From Corallococcus sp. CA053C (GTDB lineage: Bacteria; Myxococcota; Myxococcia; Myxococcales; Myxococcaceae): DNA of 64,000 nt. The position numbers were made by a program, and so were the translations under genes. Below are positions 53,673 through 63,500 of this stretch, in pieces (position 1 is the first letter of the stretch; each line of letters begins with the position of its first letter). The notes below the pieces were generated by a model. It had not been told where the DNA came from and made no database searches. It worked only from the letters and a program-made list of their open reading frames with translations. Where the stretch lies: the NCBI RefSeq assembly GCF_003611675.1, contig NZ_RAWA01000001.1:34219-98218 (forward strand), given 5' to 3'.

Positions 53673-54416
53673 TCATGCCGACCGGGCGAGCGCCACCGCG
53701 TCGGGACCGGCTGGGAAGTGGAGCGTCCCCGTCGAGTCGTTCGCGGCGCGCCACACCCCCTCGGCCACGTCGGCTGCGCTCGTCACCGCAGCCGGCTGTC
53801 CGAGCGAAGCGAAGATGCGCTCCGCGAAAGGGGCGTACGCCTGAGGGAACAGCCCCTCCATCCGGGCGGCCCCGTTGCGCGTGAAGCTCGTGCCTGGGCC
53901 ATAGCCCGGCTCCACCAGCTTCACCCGCACGTTGAAGGCCTCCAGCTCGAACGCGAGCGACGCGGTGAACCCTTCGATGGCGGTCTTGCTCGCCGTGTAG
54001 ACCGCCAGCAGCGGCACGGGCGCCAGCGTCGCGCTCGAGGTCACGTTCACGATCACCCCCGACTTGCGCGCGCGGAACCGGGGCAGCACGGCCTGCGTCA
54101 TCGCCATCACCCCGAAGGTGTTGGTTTCGAAGACGTCGCGCACCGTGGTCATCGGCGTGGCCTCGAAGGCCCCCATCAGCCCGATGCCTGCGTTGTTGAC
54201 GAGCACGTCGATGGGCCCGCTCTCCTCGAGCGCGGCCGCGATGCTCTCCGGCTTCGTCACATCGAGCGCGACCACGCGCAGCCGGTCTGATGGGGGCAGC
54301 ACGTCGGCGCGTGGCGTTCGCATGGTGGCGACCACGTTCCAGCCCTGCGCATGGAAGTGGCGCGCGGTCTCGAGGCCATAGCCAGATGAGCAACCCGTGA
54401 TGAGCACAGTCTTCAT
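53673..54416 (-). CDS. Short-chain dehydrogenase/reductase
   Basis: 247 residues; ATG at 54416 with GGGGAG upstream. Classical SDR: VLITGCSSGYGLETARHF (TGxxxGxG), LVNNAGIGLMGAFEATPM (NNAG), catalytic Ser in VNVTSSATLA and YTASKTAIEGF (YxxxK). VKLVEPGYGPGTSFTRNG follows. NAD(P)-dependent oxidoreductase, cytoplasmic, substrate unknown. It diverges from an AraC-family regulator that starts 107 bp away and probably controls it. The borosin precursor lies 84 bp downstream on the same strand, so read-through is possible. Confidence 0.9.
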   Translation of the reverse strand: MKTVLITGCSSGYGLETARHFHAQGWNVVATMRTPRADVLPPSDRLRVVALDVTKPESIAAALEESGPIDVLVNNAGIGLMGAFEATPMTTVRDVFETNTFGVMAMTQAVLPRFRARKSGVIVNVTSSATLAPVPLLAVYTASKTAIEGFTASLAFELEAFNVRVKLVEPGYGPGTSFTRNGAARMEGLFPQAYAPFAERIFASLGQPAAVTSAADVAEGVWRAANDSTGTLHFPAGPDAVALARSA

Positions 54417-54522
54417 GTCAGCTCCCCTGCCGCGAAGCGCGGCGTTGATGGGAGCAACGTAGCGGCGCTGTACCGGACCCGCTATCATGTGAAGTCCACG
54501 TTTCATTTGCGAGAGTCCAGAC

Positions 54523-55419
54523 ATGACCGACCCGCTCTCGGAAGTCATCGCGCTGCTCCAGCCGCGAACCGTGTTCTCGAAGCGCATCAGCGGCGCCGGC
54601 CGCTGGGGTGTCCGCTACTCGGACTTCGGCCAGCCGAGCTTCTGCGCCGTGCTCGAGGGCCACTGCCGTCTCGCCGTCGACGGCCAGCGTGTCATCACGC
54701 TCGACACGGGCGACTTTGTCCTGCTGCCGGCCACGCCGGGCTTCACGATGTCAAGCTTCGAGCCGGTGAAGCCGGAGCACATCGTTCCCGAGGTCAGCAC
54801 CGCGCCGAGGGAAGAAGCCCGCCACGGCACGCGCGGTGGGCGTCCCGACGTGCGGCTGCTCGGTGGCTACTTCGTCTTCGACTCGCCTGACGCGGCGCTC
54901 CTGGTGTCGCTGCTGCCGGCGCTGGTGCACGTGCGCGGTGTGGAGCGGCTCTCGGTGCTGGTGCGACTCGTCGGGGAGGAGGCGAAGGAGCAGCGCTCCG
55001 GCCGCGAGCTCGTGCTCACGCGGCTGGTGGAGGTCCTGCTCATCGAGGCGCTGCGCTCGACCTCGGGCGACGATGCGCCTCCGGGGCTCCTGCGCGGTCT
55101 GGCCGATGCGCGGCTCGCGCCTGCGATACGCCAGATGCACGCCCGGCTCACGCGCGCATGGACGGTGGCCCAGCTCGCGAAGACCGCGGCGCTCTCACGC
55201 TCGGCGTTCTTCGAGCGCTTCTCCCGCACCGTGGGCCTGCCCCCCATGGAGTACCTGCTGGCCTGGCGGATGGCCGTCGCGAGGGACCTGCTGCGCCGCC
55301 AAGAGCTCGGGGTCGCGGAGGTCGCCGAGCGCGTCGGCTACGGCTCGGCGAGCACCTTCAGCACCGCGTTCAGCCGCCACGTGGGCCAGCCGCCGGGTCG
55401 CTACGCGCGCGCGGGTTAG
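54523..55419 (+). CDS. AraC-family transcriptional regulator with cupin N-terminal domain
   Basis: 298 residues. The N-terminal cupin (Cupin_6 type) runs from about 20 to 200: GRWGVRYSDFGQPSFCAVLE, LDTGDFVLLPATPGF. The C-terminal HTH_18 has two helix-turn-helices: WTVAQLAKTAALSRSAFFER and LGVAEVAERVGYGSASTFST with AFSRHVGQPPGRY at the end. Divergent from the SDR gene, as is typical of AraC/SDR pairs in which the regulator controls its neighbour. The cupin would bind a small effector. Confidence 0.9.
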   Translation: MTDPLSEVIALLQPRTVFSKRISGAGRWGVRYSDFGQPSFCAVLEGHCRLAVDGQRVITLDTGDFVLLPATPGFTMSSFEPVKPEHIVPEVSTAPREEARHGTRGGRPDVRLLGGYFVFDSPDAALLVSLLPALVHVRGVERLSVLVRLVGEEAKEQRSGRELVLTRLVEVLLIEALRSTSGDDAPPGLLRGLADARLAPAIRQMHARLTRAWTVAQLAKTAALSRSAFFERFSRTVGLPPMEYLLAWRMAVARDLLRRQELGVAEVAERVGYGSASTFSTAFSRHVGQPPGRYARAG

Positions 55420-55440
55420 CGCGTCACGGCCCACCCTGCG

Positions 55441-55716
55441 TCAGCGCTCGTGAGTACCTGAGCATCGTCCCAACCAAGGACCCAGGTGGTCGTTGAACCA
55501 CTCGTCACCAAGTCCACCATTGCTGACTCTCCACCAGAGGCCTGAGTCCAGCAAGACCCTGAGTGGGGTCGAAGGAAATGCTCGTTTGAAATACGAGACA
55601 ATCGCACTGTAAGAGACGCCTCCCTTAATCATCGAACCCAAGAGCTCAGCAAGCTCCACGGGCGTAAGTCGCTTCTCTTCTGCGCGAAGTGCAGCCAGAA
55701 CCTCATCATCATTCAT
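55441..55716 (-). CDS. Small orphan protein of the toxin island (immunity-like)
   Basis: 91 residues from the ATG at 55716 (MNDDEVLAALRAEEKRLTPV); the longer frame adds a Cys-rich lead without coding character. Acidic helical start, LGSMIKGGVSYSAIVSYFKR and a Trp-rich end (LWWRVSNGGLGDEW). Base composition is lower in GC than the rest of the window. I infer an orphan immunity protein from size and place; no family recognised. Confidence 0.5.
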   Translation of the reverse strand: MNDDEVLAALRAEEKRLTPVELAELLGSMIKGGVSYSAIVSYFKRAFPSTPLRVLLDSGLWWRVSNGGLGDEWFNDHLGPWLGRCSGTHER

Positions 55717-55879
55717 CGCGTAAACTCCACAACAACCTGGGTCACTGCTCACTGGCTCATGCGGCGTGTGCAGTCTGAGGGGCTCCCGTGAGAGGCAGCA
55801 GGCCTCCCGACAAGGACCATCACACGACGACAACCGACACCTCGGTCCCCCATGAGCACCCCGGCATCAGTCATCGATG

Positions 55880-56359
55880 CTAGCTAGCAGCCCTGCCATC
55901 ACACACCGGGCAGCCCAAGACTCCCCCAAAAAACAGGCGATGCACGTTGCAGAACCGCATGCGACCTTCATCTTCGGGCTCATAGCCATCTTGCAGGATC
56001 TGCAAGCCGTCAAAGACTGTATCAAGTCTCATGCGAAGGTCTTGGGCTTTCCCCCAGCCAACCCCTTCCGCGATGAGGATGGGCGTAGCAGCGGTTGTCG
56101 ATTTGGCAACCGACTTCAGCACCTCCATGCGCGACAGTCCCGGCCGCTCCCTTGCCAAGACGCGCTTCGCCTCTTCAAGAGCTGAAGGCGCTGCTCGCCC
56201 CCAGACACCAAACTCGATAGGGTCTTCCATCTTCTTGCACCGATGGTTGCGGGTGACATTGGCGTGGACGTCCCACCGCTCGCTGCCTTGAGCGATGTAG
56301 GCTTTCAATCTGAGCGTCACCCGCTTCGACGGGCGACTCTCACTCACGTTCCTGGGCAC
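55880..56359 (-). CDS. Hypothetical protein with terminal zinc-finger-like Cys motif
   Basis: 159 residues; GTG at 56359 lies inside the end of the upstream gene (16-bp overlap), so translation is probably coupled. A second GTG at 56347 is possible. The end reads RMRFCNVHRLFFGGVLGCPVCDG, with one Cys-x2-His and one Cys-x2-Cys that could bind a metal. The centre is helical (SALEEAKRVLARERPGLSRM). Low GC for this genome. Function unknown; an orphan effector or immunity gene by position. Confidence 0.5.
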   Translation of the reverse strand: MPRNVSESRPSKRVTLRLKAYIAQGSERWDVHANVTRNHRCKKMEDPIEFGVWGRAAPSALEEAKRVLARERPGLSRMEVLKSVAKSTTAATPILIAEGVGWGKAQDLRMRLDTVFDGLQILQDGYEPEDEGRMRFCNVHRLFFGGVLGCPVCDGRAAS

Positions 56360-56805
56360 GCAGCGGCAATCCAGGTCGCGGGCAATGCGCGCTTATCCCC
56401 CGCATCCCACCCAACCCTTCCCTTGAGCAGGCCGACAAACATCTCGTAGCACGCATCCACAATTGCCTGCGGTAGGTCGGCATAAGTCCCATCACCGCCT
56501 CCCAATCCCAGACCATTCAGCCGCTCCGCCGACAGCAGATACGGGTTATTGCGCAACCCCTCAACTGCTCGGCATGCCACCGCCACCAGTTCCTCTCGAC
56601 GTGCAACAGGAACAGCGTCCAGGCGACAGTCGATACACCCATGCATCCTCGCGGTCGCCTGCCTCGATAGATACTCTGCATACTCCCGCGCCCAAGACTC
56701 ATCTGACGCGGAAAGCGCCTCGCCGAGCGCATAAAGCCACACTTCCAGCACGTGGTCGGGAACCCAGAAGCCACGTCCCCCAATTTCCACAAAGCTCGTC
56801 GCCAT
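56344..56805 (-). CDS. Hypothetical helical protein of the toxin island
   Basis: 153 residues from the ATG at 56805 (GGAG upstream); GTG four codons before is also possible. All-helical by composition: VPDHVLEVWLYALGEALSAS, EYAEYLSRQATARMHGCIDC, and QAIVDACYEMFVGLLKGRVG. No membrane segment, no known family. It overlaps the following gene by 16 bp, so the two form a pair. It reads as part of the immunity array downstream of the RHS gene. Confidence 0.5.
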   Translation of the reverse strand: MATSFVEIGGRGFWVPDHVLEVWLYALGEALSASDESWAREYAEYLSRQATARMHGCIDCRLDAVPVARREELVAVACRAVEGLRNNPYLLSAERLNGLGLGGGDGTYADLPQAIVDACYEMFVGLLKGRVGWDAGDKRALPATWIAAACPGT

Positions 56806-56861
56806 GGGTTTCTCCACCTCGCCTGCGCTCTCATCCTCATGCGCGCATCCTGAGATCGGCT

Positions 56862-57113
56862 CCAGTCAACCTGTCCACCGAACCGGAGGCAGGCCTACGC
56901 GCCGGCCTGGCCCGGGTGAAGGCCACCGGCCGCCACCGCAGCGGCAAGGCCGTGGGCCGTCCGCGCCGGGATGTGGCTCTCCAGGCCGTGGCCGCGCTCC
57001 GCGCCGCCGGCCGGAGCTGGAGGCAGATTGCCCAGACCCTGCACGTGCCCCGGCGGACGCTCACCAGGACCTGGGCGCTGGAGCACACCCCTGGGCCCGG
57101 AGAGGCCGCCTGA
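56862..57113 (+). pseudogene. Serine recombinase (resolvase/invertase) C-terminal fragment
   Basis: The frame ends GLRAGLARVKATGRHRSGKA, then VGRPRRDVALQAVAALRAAG and SWRQIAQTLHVPRRTLTRTW before TGA. R.GL...KA.G...GRPR followed by a helix-turn-helix is the end of serine recombinases. The catalytic domain with the nucleophile Ser is missing, and upstream sequence is antisense to another gene. It is a remnant of a mobile element within the toxin island. Confidence 0.6.
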
Positions 57114-57200
57114 GCCCCTGGGAGCAGGAGGGTGGGGCACAAGGAGAAGGTTGTGCCATCCCGGGGGCCCTGCTCGGTCACCCGAAGTTGTACCGAGGAA

Positions 57201-57509
57201 CTACGCCCCCCAGCACCTCACGGCGTACTCGAGGATCACCTTGCTCAGCGCCTCCTCGAGGGAATGCATCTCGGCCTTCAGGTAGCTACCGGCCAAGGGG
57301 GAACCTGAGACGACTACGGTGTAGGGGCCATTGTCATCCGGCCCACGCCTTTCCCCATCCAGCTTCATGACTACAACGGCCCCTTCCTCGCGCATGCGCT
57401 CAAGGAGAGGAAATACTGGATCGACACCGTGCCAGTCATCCGCAGGGGGCTGCATGCCAAGTCTCTCGAAAACCTTGGTGACCAAACGCCGATACGACTG
57501 AGTCGACAT
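57201..57509 (-). CDS. Putative immunity protein for the RHS-Fic toxin
   Basis: 102 residues. The ATG (57509-57507) shares its A with the RHS stop (TGATG), so translation is coupled and both proteins are made together. VTKVFERLGMQPPADDW, VFPLLERMREEGAVVVMKLD and MHSLEEALSKVILEYAVRCW give an alpha/beta protein of about 100 residues, the size of typical immunity proteins. No Fic-inhibition motif ((S/T)xxxE(G/N)) is clear. Immunity is inferred from position. Confidence 0.7.
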   Translation of the reverse strand: MSTQSYRRLVTKVFERLGMQPPADDWHGVDPVFPLLERMREEGAVVVMKLDGERRGPDDNGPYTVVVSGSPLAGSYLKAEMHSLEEALSKVILEYAVRCWGA

Positions 57510-60500
57510 CAGAACCCCCGGAGCGCCCTGGCGATGTCGGAGACCTCCGACATCTCGCCAGTGGCCACACTGTTGATGATTCGCCGAACCTCACTCTGGG
57601 AAACGCCCGTCGTGATCTCGTTGCGGCTCCGCAGCAGATCGTAGACGGCGTTCGCAGTCCGCTTGTTCCCGTTGTCGAACATGTGCCGGCCAGCGACTTC
57701 TCTGATGACGGCCGCGGACTTCTCGTAGAAGCCGTCATATTGTGTCGCAGCCGCAAGTGCCGAACTCGGGTGCCCCGTCATCAGCACCGAGCCGCCGAAG
57801 GAACTGTTGATCGCGCTGATCTCGTCTGCTCCAACTCCGCGAGCAAATCCGCCCAGTTCTGGGGCACCTCGTGCCGCCCCCTTTGCGGCATGTCCCTGGA
57901 CCGCGCTTGCAGGTCCATCGAGGGCTTCCCTGGCAAGTTCGGCCCTCGCGGCATCATCCGCCAGAAGTGCTGCCCGTGCACTCGCCGCCTCCTCAAGCGG
58001 GCGCAGGCTCCTCGTGGCCCCCCATGCAGAGAGCGTTGAAGTCCCTCCAGACAAGAGAACGCCTTCCGGCGTCACCTGCCCCGTCATCCCGTATTCGGTG
58101 GCGATTCCGCTCGCGGTCCCTCCCGCGAACACAAACCACCCCGCCCCCGTGGCGGACACCCCAGCCGTCTCCACCAGCAGCGGAGCCGCCGCCGGTACCG
58201 CCAACGTCAAGGCTACGCCCGCCGCCAGCGCCGCCCCCCGGAGTTGGAGCTGCTCCTTCTGCTTTCGCCATTCGTGGAAGCGCTCGGCCTCGCCCTTGAA
58301 CTCCTTGAGCGTCCCTGGACTCACGCGGCTCTCCACTGCCACATACTCTTTGAGCCGGGGCTGCTGGACGGGGAGCCGCTCCACCTCTGAACGATAGAGC
58401 GCCTGCGCTTCACGTGGGTCCACCGGAGCCTCTCGGATGCCCAGCGTCACCAGCGCGTCGGTCCAGTCCTCATTGATGTAATCAAGGCACTTGTCGTCCC
58501 AGAAGCAGCGCCCGCTGAAGTCCGTGTACCGCAGCGGGTTGTTCGCCGCGTACATGTACCGGTGCAGACTCGGCGCATCCTCCAGCGCGCCCTCGTACGA
58601 GTCCCGGCTGATGAACCGCCCCAGCTCGCTGTCGTAGTACCGGGCCCGCGCGTAGGTGAGGCCTGTCTCCACGTCGTACTGGTGCCCGGTGTAGCCCAGC
58701 TTGAAATCACCGGCCGCGGGCGCTGTGCCGCTCCGGGGGGTGCCCCATGCGTCGTACTGCCGGGCGGCCACCACGCCACCGGCGGCGGACGTGGCGTCCG
58801 ACACGCTGCCCAGCGCATCTGTCCCCAGGAAGCTCGTCGTGGCGGTGGAGCCCACCTCGCTGACAGCCAGCGGGCCTTCGCCGTAGTGGTAGCGCCGCTT
58901 CGTCGGATGCGTGGACTGGGCTCCATCCGCCTCCTGCAGCACGAAGTCCTCGTCCAGCACGTACTCCACGTTCTCCGTGGCCGTGTGTCGCTTCGTCCGC
59001 TGGAGGTTGATGTCGTAGTCGTACCGCCCCACCTCCTGCCCGTTGTCGTAGACGGCGGTCAGCGTGTTGCGGATGTCCCAGGCCAGGGTGCGCGTGCCGC
59101 TCTGCGTCCCCTTCTCCACCAGGTTCCCGACGAGGTCGTAACCCAGCACCGCATCGCGCGTGGCGTCCTTCGCGTCCTCAAGCCCGCGCAGCCAATCCGC
59201 CCGGTTGAAGGTGGCGGTGACATCTCGCGTAAGCGCCCCGGACGGCACCGTGGCATAGGCCTCGGGGCCGAGGCTCCCCACCACCCCACTCGGCGCCTGC
59301 CGCTCGCCCGTGCGGTTGCCCACGGCATCCAACCGGTACAGCGAGGTATGGCCCTCAGGAGAGGCGACCCCCGTGAGGCGGCCCAGGACGTCATACCCGT
59401 ACGACGTCACCTCGTCGGCCCCCAGCACCTGCGTCGCGGGGGCCGTGCGCGCCTCCACCTGCGTCAACCGGTTCCCGTTGGCGTCGTAGGTGTACGCATA
59501 GCGACTGAGAATGGGGCCCCCCGCTTGGCAGGCATCGCTCACCGTGCCATGGGCGACGACCAGTTGGGTGAGGCGTCCCGCGGCATCGTAACAACGGCCT
59601 TCCACAACCCCGTTCGGCCATGTCACCCCCTTGGGGAGCGAATCCGGCCAATAGCGGTACAGCACCACTCCGGCCGGAAGCGTCGCATGCGTCAGCCGCC
59701 CCAACGCGTCGTACCCATAGGTGGTCGCAACACCATCCGAGTCCGTCACGCTCGTGCGATGCCCCATGGCATCGTACTCGAAGGCGAGCTGCTTCCCATC
59801 GTGCTCCCGCAGCCGCGTCTTCGCCCGGTTGAGCGCGTCATAGGTGTATGCAGTTGCCTCCCCTATCGCCCTCCCGACCGCCTGCTTGAGCTGGGCATCT
59901 CGCATGAGATTGCCATTGCCATCATGACTGAATCCATCCACGTCCACCGACGGCAACTCTCGCGGAGTCGCATGCTGCGAATAGACACGTGCCTCCAGGC
60001 GATCGAACAGGCCATGGACATAGCCCGTCCGTTGCCCCTTGGGGTCCACCACGGAGTCTGGGTTCCCATTGACATCATACGTGTACCGCCAGGTGAGAGT
60101 GCCCGTGTCGCCCGAGGGCGTCGCGCCGCCTTCGTACAAGGGCACCTGCGCCCGCTGGGCCGCGGTCAACCTCGCATGGGCATCCAGGTGCTGGTGCTCG
60201 GCCGTGCGCAGGTTGCGCGCTTCGTACTCGAAGGTGGTGAGGCTCCCGTTCGCGTCCTGCTTCGCCACCAGGTTGCGCGCGGCGTCGTAGACGTAGGAAT
60301 GGAGTCCGTCCGCGGCATCCGTGACGGACACCAGCTTGCTTTCTTCCTCGTACGCGAAGCGCGTCACGTATGCGCCCGCGCAGGCATACGCCTCTACCTG
60401 CGCCAGCGTCAGCCCGCCTGCCCCACCGTGCGCCAGCGTGGGCTGCCCCAGGGGCTGCTTCGCGCACACCTTGTTACCCACGGCGTCATGGGCCCAGGCC

Positions 60501-63500
60501 GTGACGTGCCCCAGCGCGTCCTCCTCCCGCACCCGCCGGCCCAGATCGTCGTAGGTGTAGCGCACGTCGAAGGCCACGCCCGTCACTCGCGGCCCCTTCA
60601 ACTGCGTCAGTTGCCCCGCGGCGTCATACTGGAAGGTGGTCGTGGCGGCTTCCACGTCTTCCGCCCCCTGCGTTTCTTCCACCAGGCGGCCGGCGCCGTC
60701 ATGGAGACGCACCGTCTCGTGGCTGTTCGCATCCACGACACGTACGACCTGCCCCTCGGCATCGTGCTCCCAGGACTCCTCCGCCACCTCCAGCCCCTGG
60801 CCCCGCACGGTGCGCACCTTCCGCCCCAGTCCGTCCTGCTGAAGCACGGTGGGCACTCCGCGCCTGTCCCAGTGCGTCTGCACACGGCTCGCGTCCGTGT
60901 ACTCCCAGCTCTGGGTGTAGGCCGGCGTGCTGGCCCCCTGCTTGTACTCGGACTGGCTCAGCAGGCGGCCCACCCCGTCGTAGGTGAAGCGCGTGAGCTG
61001 ACTCTTCGCGTCCGTCTCCGCGCGCTTGAAGAGGGCGTCAAACCAGGCCTTTGAGACATGCCCTTGCGCATCCACCCGGCGGACTTCTCGCCGGAGCCCA
61101 TCCCGGTAGCTCACGGTGAGGCTCGCCCGCGCGTCCCGCACCTCCTCGCGCGTCAGGGCCTCCGCGTTCGGAACATCCACGTACGTGCGCCGACTCACCG
61201 TCAGCGTCTGGCCTGCTTGGGACAGGCTCTCCACCAGCACTTCATCTCGCGGGCGCCCCAGTGGGTCATGGGTGAAGCGCCGCTCCACGCCTCGCCCATC
61301 CACGGACTGGATGACGTGCCCCTCGCCGTCATGGCCCTGGGCCTCTGAAACACCCATGGGGCGGTGCACTTCCAGCAGCCGACCCAGGGCGTCGTGCACC
61401 GTCTCGGTCCGCCGCCCCAGCGCATCGACACGCGCCGCCTCCTGGCCGTACCTGTCGTACTCCACGGTGCTTGCCAACCCGAGCGCGGGCCCCACCCGCA
61501 CGTCATCTGGCTGGCGAGACAGCGGCCCGGAGGCCGCATCCTCCACCACCTTGAAGACGCGCCCCAGTCCATCCAGGTACCTGGCCTGGAGGAAGCCGCG
61601 CGCATCGCGCGTCCACTCGACATGCCCCACGTCGTTGTAGACGGTCTGCGTCGTGTAGACAGTCTCTGCCGCCTCCGTCGCCACCCGCTCGGTCACGGAG
61701 AGCACGCGGCTCAGGCCGTCATACGCCGTGCTCTGCATCCGGTGCTGGACGCCCCCCGCCTCCCAGCGCACCTCCGTCACATTGCCCCGCCCGTCGTAGC
61801 GTCGCCGCTCCACCCTGCCGGCGGCATCGGTCTGGACGACGGCACGCCCAAGCAAGTCATACTCCACCGTCTGGGCGTGGCTGTTCCCATCCACCTGGCG
61901 CACCCGGCGGCCCGTCAGCTCATACGCGGACGTCCGCGAGTAGCGCAGCGGCGACGCCGCTTCGCTCGCGCCCGGCACCTGGGGGCTGAGTTCCTCCACG
62001 ACGCGGTAGAGCGAATCCAGATGGTACGTCCGCTCGAAACCCGACACGTCCGAGTCCCCCACCTTGTTGCCCGCGGCATCGTAGGTGGTGCTTGAGACGG
62101 TATAGCTCCGGCCCACCTCGTCGGGGCTTCCGCCCTGGGAGAGGAAACGAGGCCCGTCCGCCACGGAAACCGTCACCTCCACGGGCCTGTCCGCGAAGTC
62201 ATACGCCGTGACCGTGCGGACACCCCGCCGGTCGATCACCGAGGTGGGATTGCCCGCGTCGTCATAGCCGAAACCGGTCTCCAGCGGCTCGGAGAGGCCG
62301 CCCCCCGACTCCACCGTGCTCGCCCGACGCCCCGCCGCGTCCAGCATGTGCTCCCGAATGAAGTCATTGCCCAGGACTTCGTGCTTGAGCTGTCCACCGG
62401 CGTAGTACTCCGCCGTGCGCACCAGCCCCTGCCCATGGAGGTTCATCCGCTCCTCTCTCTTCACCCGGTCCAACCCGTCCCACTCCTGGGTCCGGTGGCG
62501 GCCCAGCCCATCCTGCTCATCCAGCAGCCTTCCCCGGGCGTCGTACACGGACTGCACCGCCACCGTGGACGTGGCGCCCACCTGAAGCGTCTTGGATTGC
62601 AACTGGCCATCGGCATCATAGGCGGTGGCCTGCTCCCTGTGCCCGTCCGCCCCTACGGTTTCCACCCAGTCTCCGGTGACGGCCAGCGGCGGGCACGCCG
62701 CCCCTTCGACGCCGCAGTAGCGCCAGCTTTGCACGACGTCCTGCGGAGACTCCGGCAGCGAGGCCACGGCCTCCTCGCACGTCGCTGTGGAAATCAACAC
62801 CTGGCGCGGCACCCGGCTCGCGTAGCGACGGGTCTCCAGCAACCGGCCGGTCCCCAGCGGAAGGACGTCCTCGGGCGCATCCCCCGTGGAGTCCACCCGG
62901 GAGACGGTCGCGTAGCCCTCCGCATCCACGTTGCACACCAGCGCGTTGAAGCCCGCCTCATAGCCCCACTTCTCCACCACCTCCGCAACCGGCTGTCCTT
63001 GCGCATCGCTGACGGGCAGCGTGGCTGCCGCCGTGCCCAAGGCCGGGAGCGCCGTCCCCTCGATGCGACGCGCGACAAGGTTGCCCCGCGCGTCGTAGGT
63101 GAAGTGCGTCACCCGCCCGCGCTCGTCCTCCACCGTCTCCCGCACACGGTGGACCGCGTCCCAAAGCGCGCCGGTATGCGCCACGACTCCCATGGACAGG
63201 GGCTTCTCCGTCTCCACCACCGCCCCCGTGGAAACCATGCGGTAGAGGGACGTGGGAACCTCGGCCCGTGGCCCCTTCACCGTCGTCCCATACGTGGTGA
63301 GGGATTGCCCCAGGACGGTGCGCGCTTCCGGCGCGATGCTATAGGTGAACGTGGTGGTGGCCTCCCTGACCGGCAGGTGCTCCAGCACCTCCACCACTTC
63401 CTTCACCCGCTCGTCCTTGTTCATCAGCAGCAGGAAGTCGTCCTCCCCGGGCATCGACTCCGTGCTGCCGTAGTAGGTGTAGCGCGTCACCTCGCCGGTG

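Noticed and set aside
53673..54416. SDR considered as a tailoring enzyme of the borosin locus
   Set aside because: Same strand and only 84 bp away, but it is paired with a divergent AraC regulator, a common independent arrangement; kept only as a possibility.
58562..61054. 830-codon open frame opposite the RHS gene
   Set aside because: Antisense to RHS repeats; the apparent repeats are mirror images of the RHS motif.
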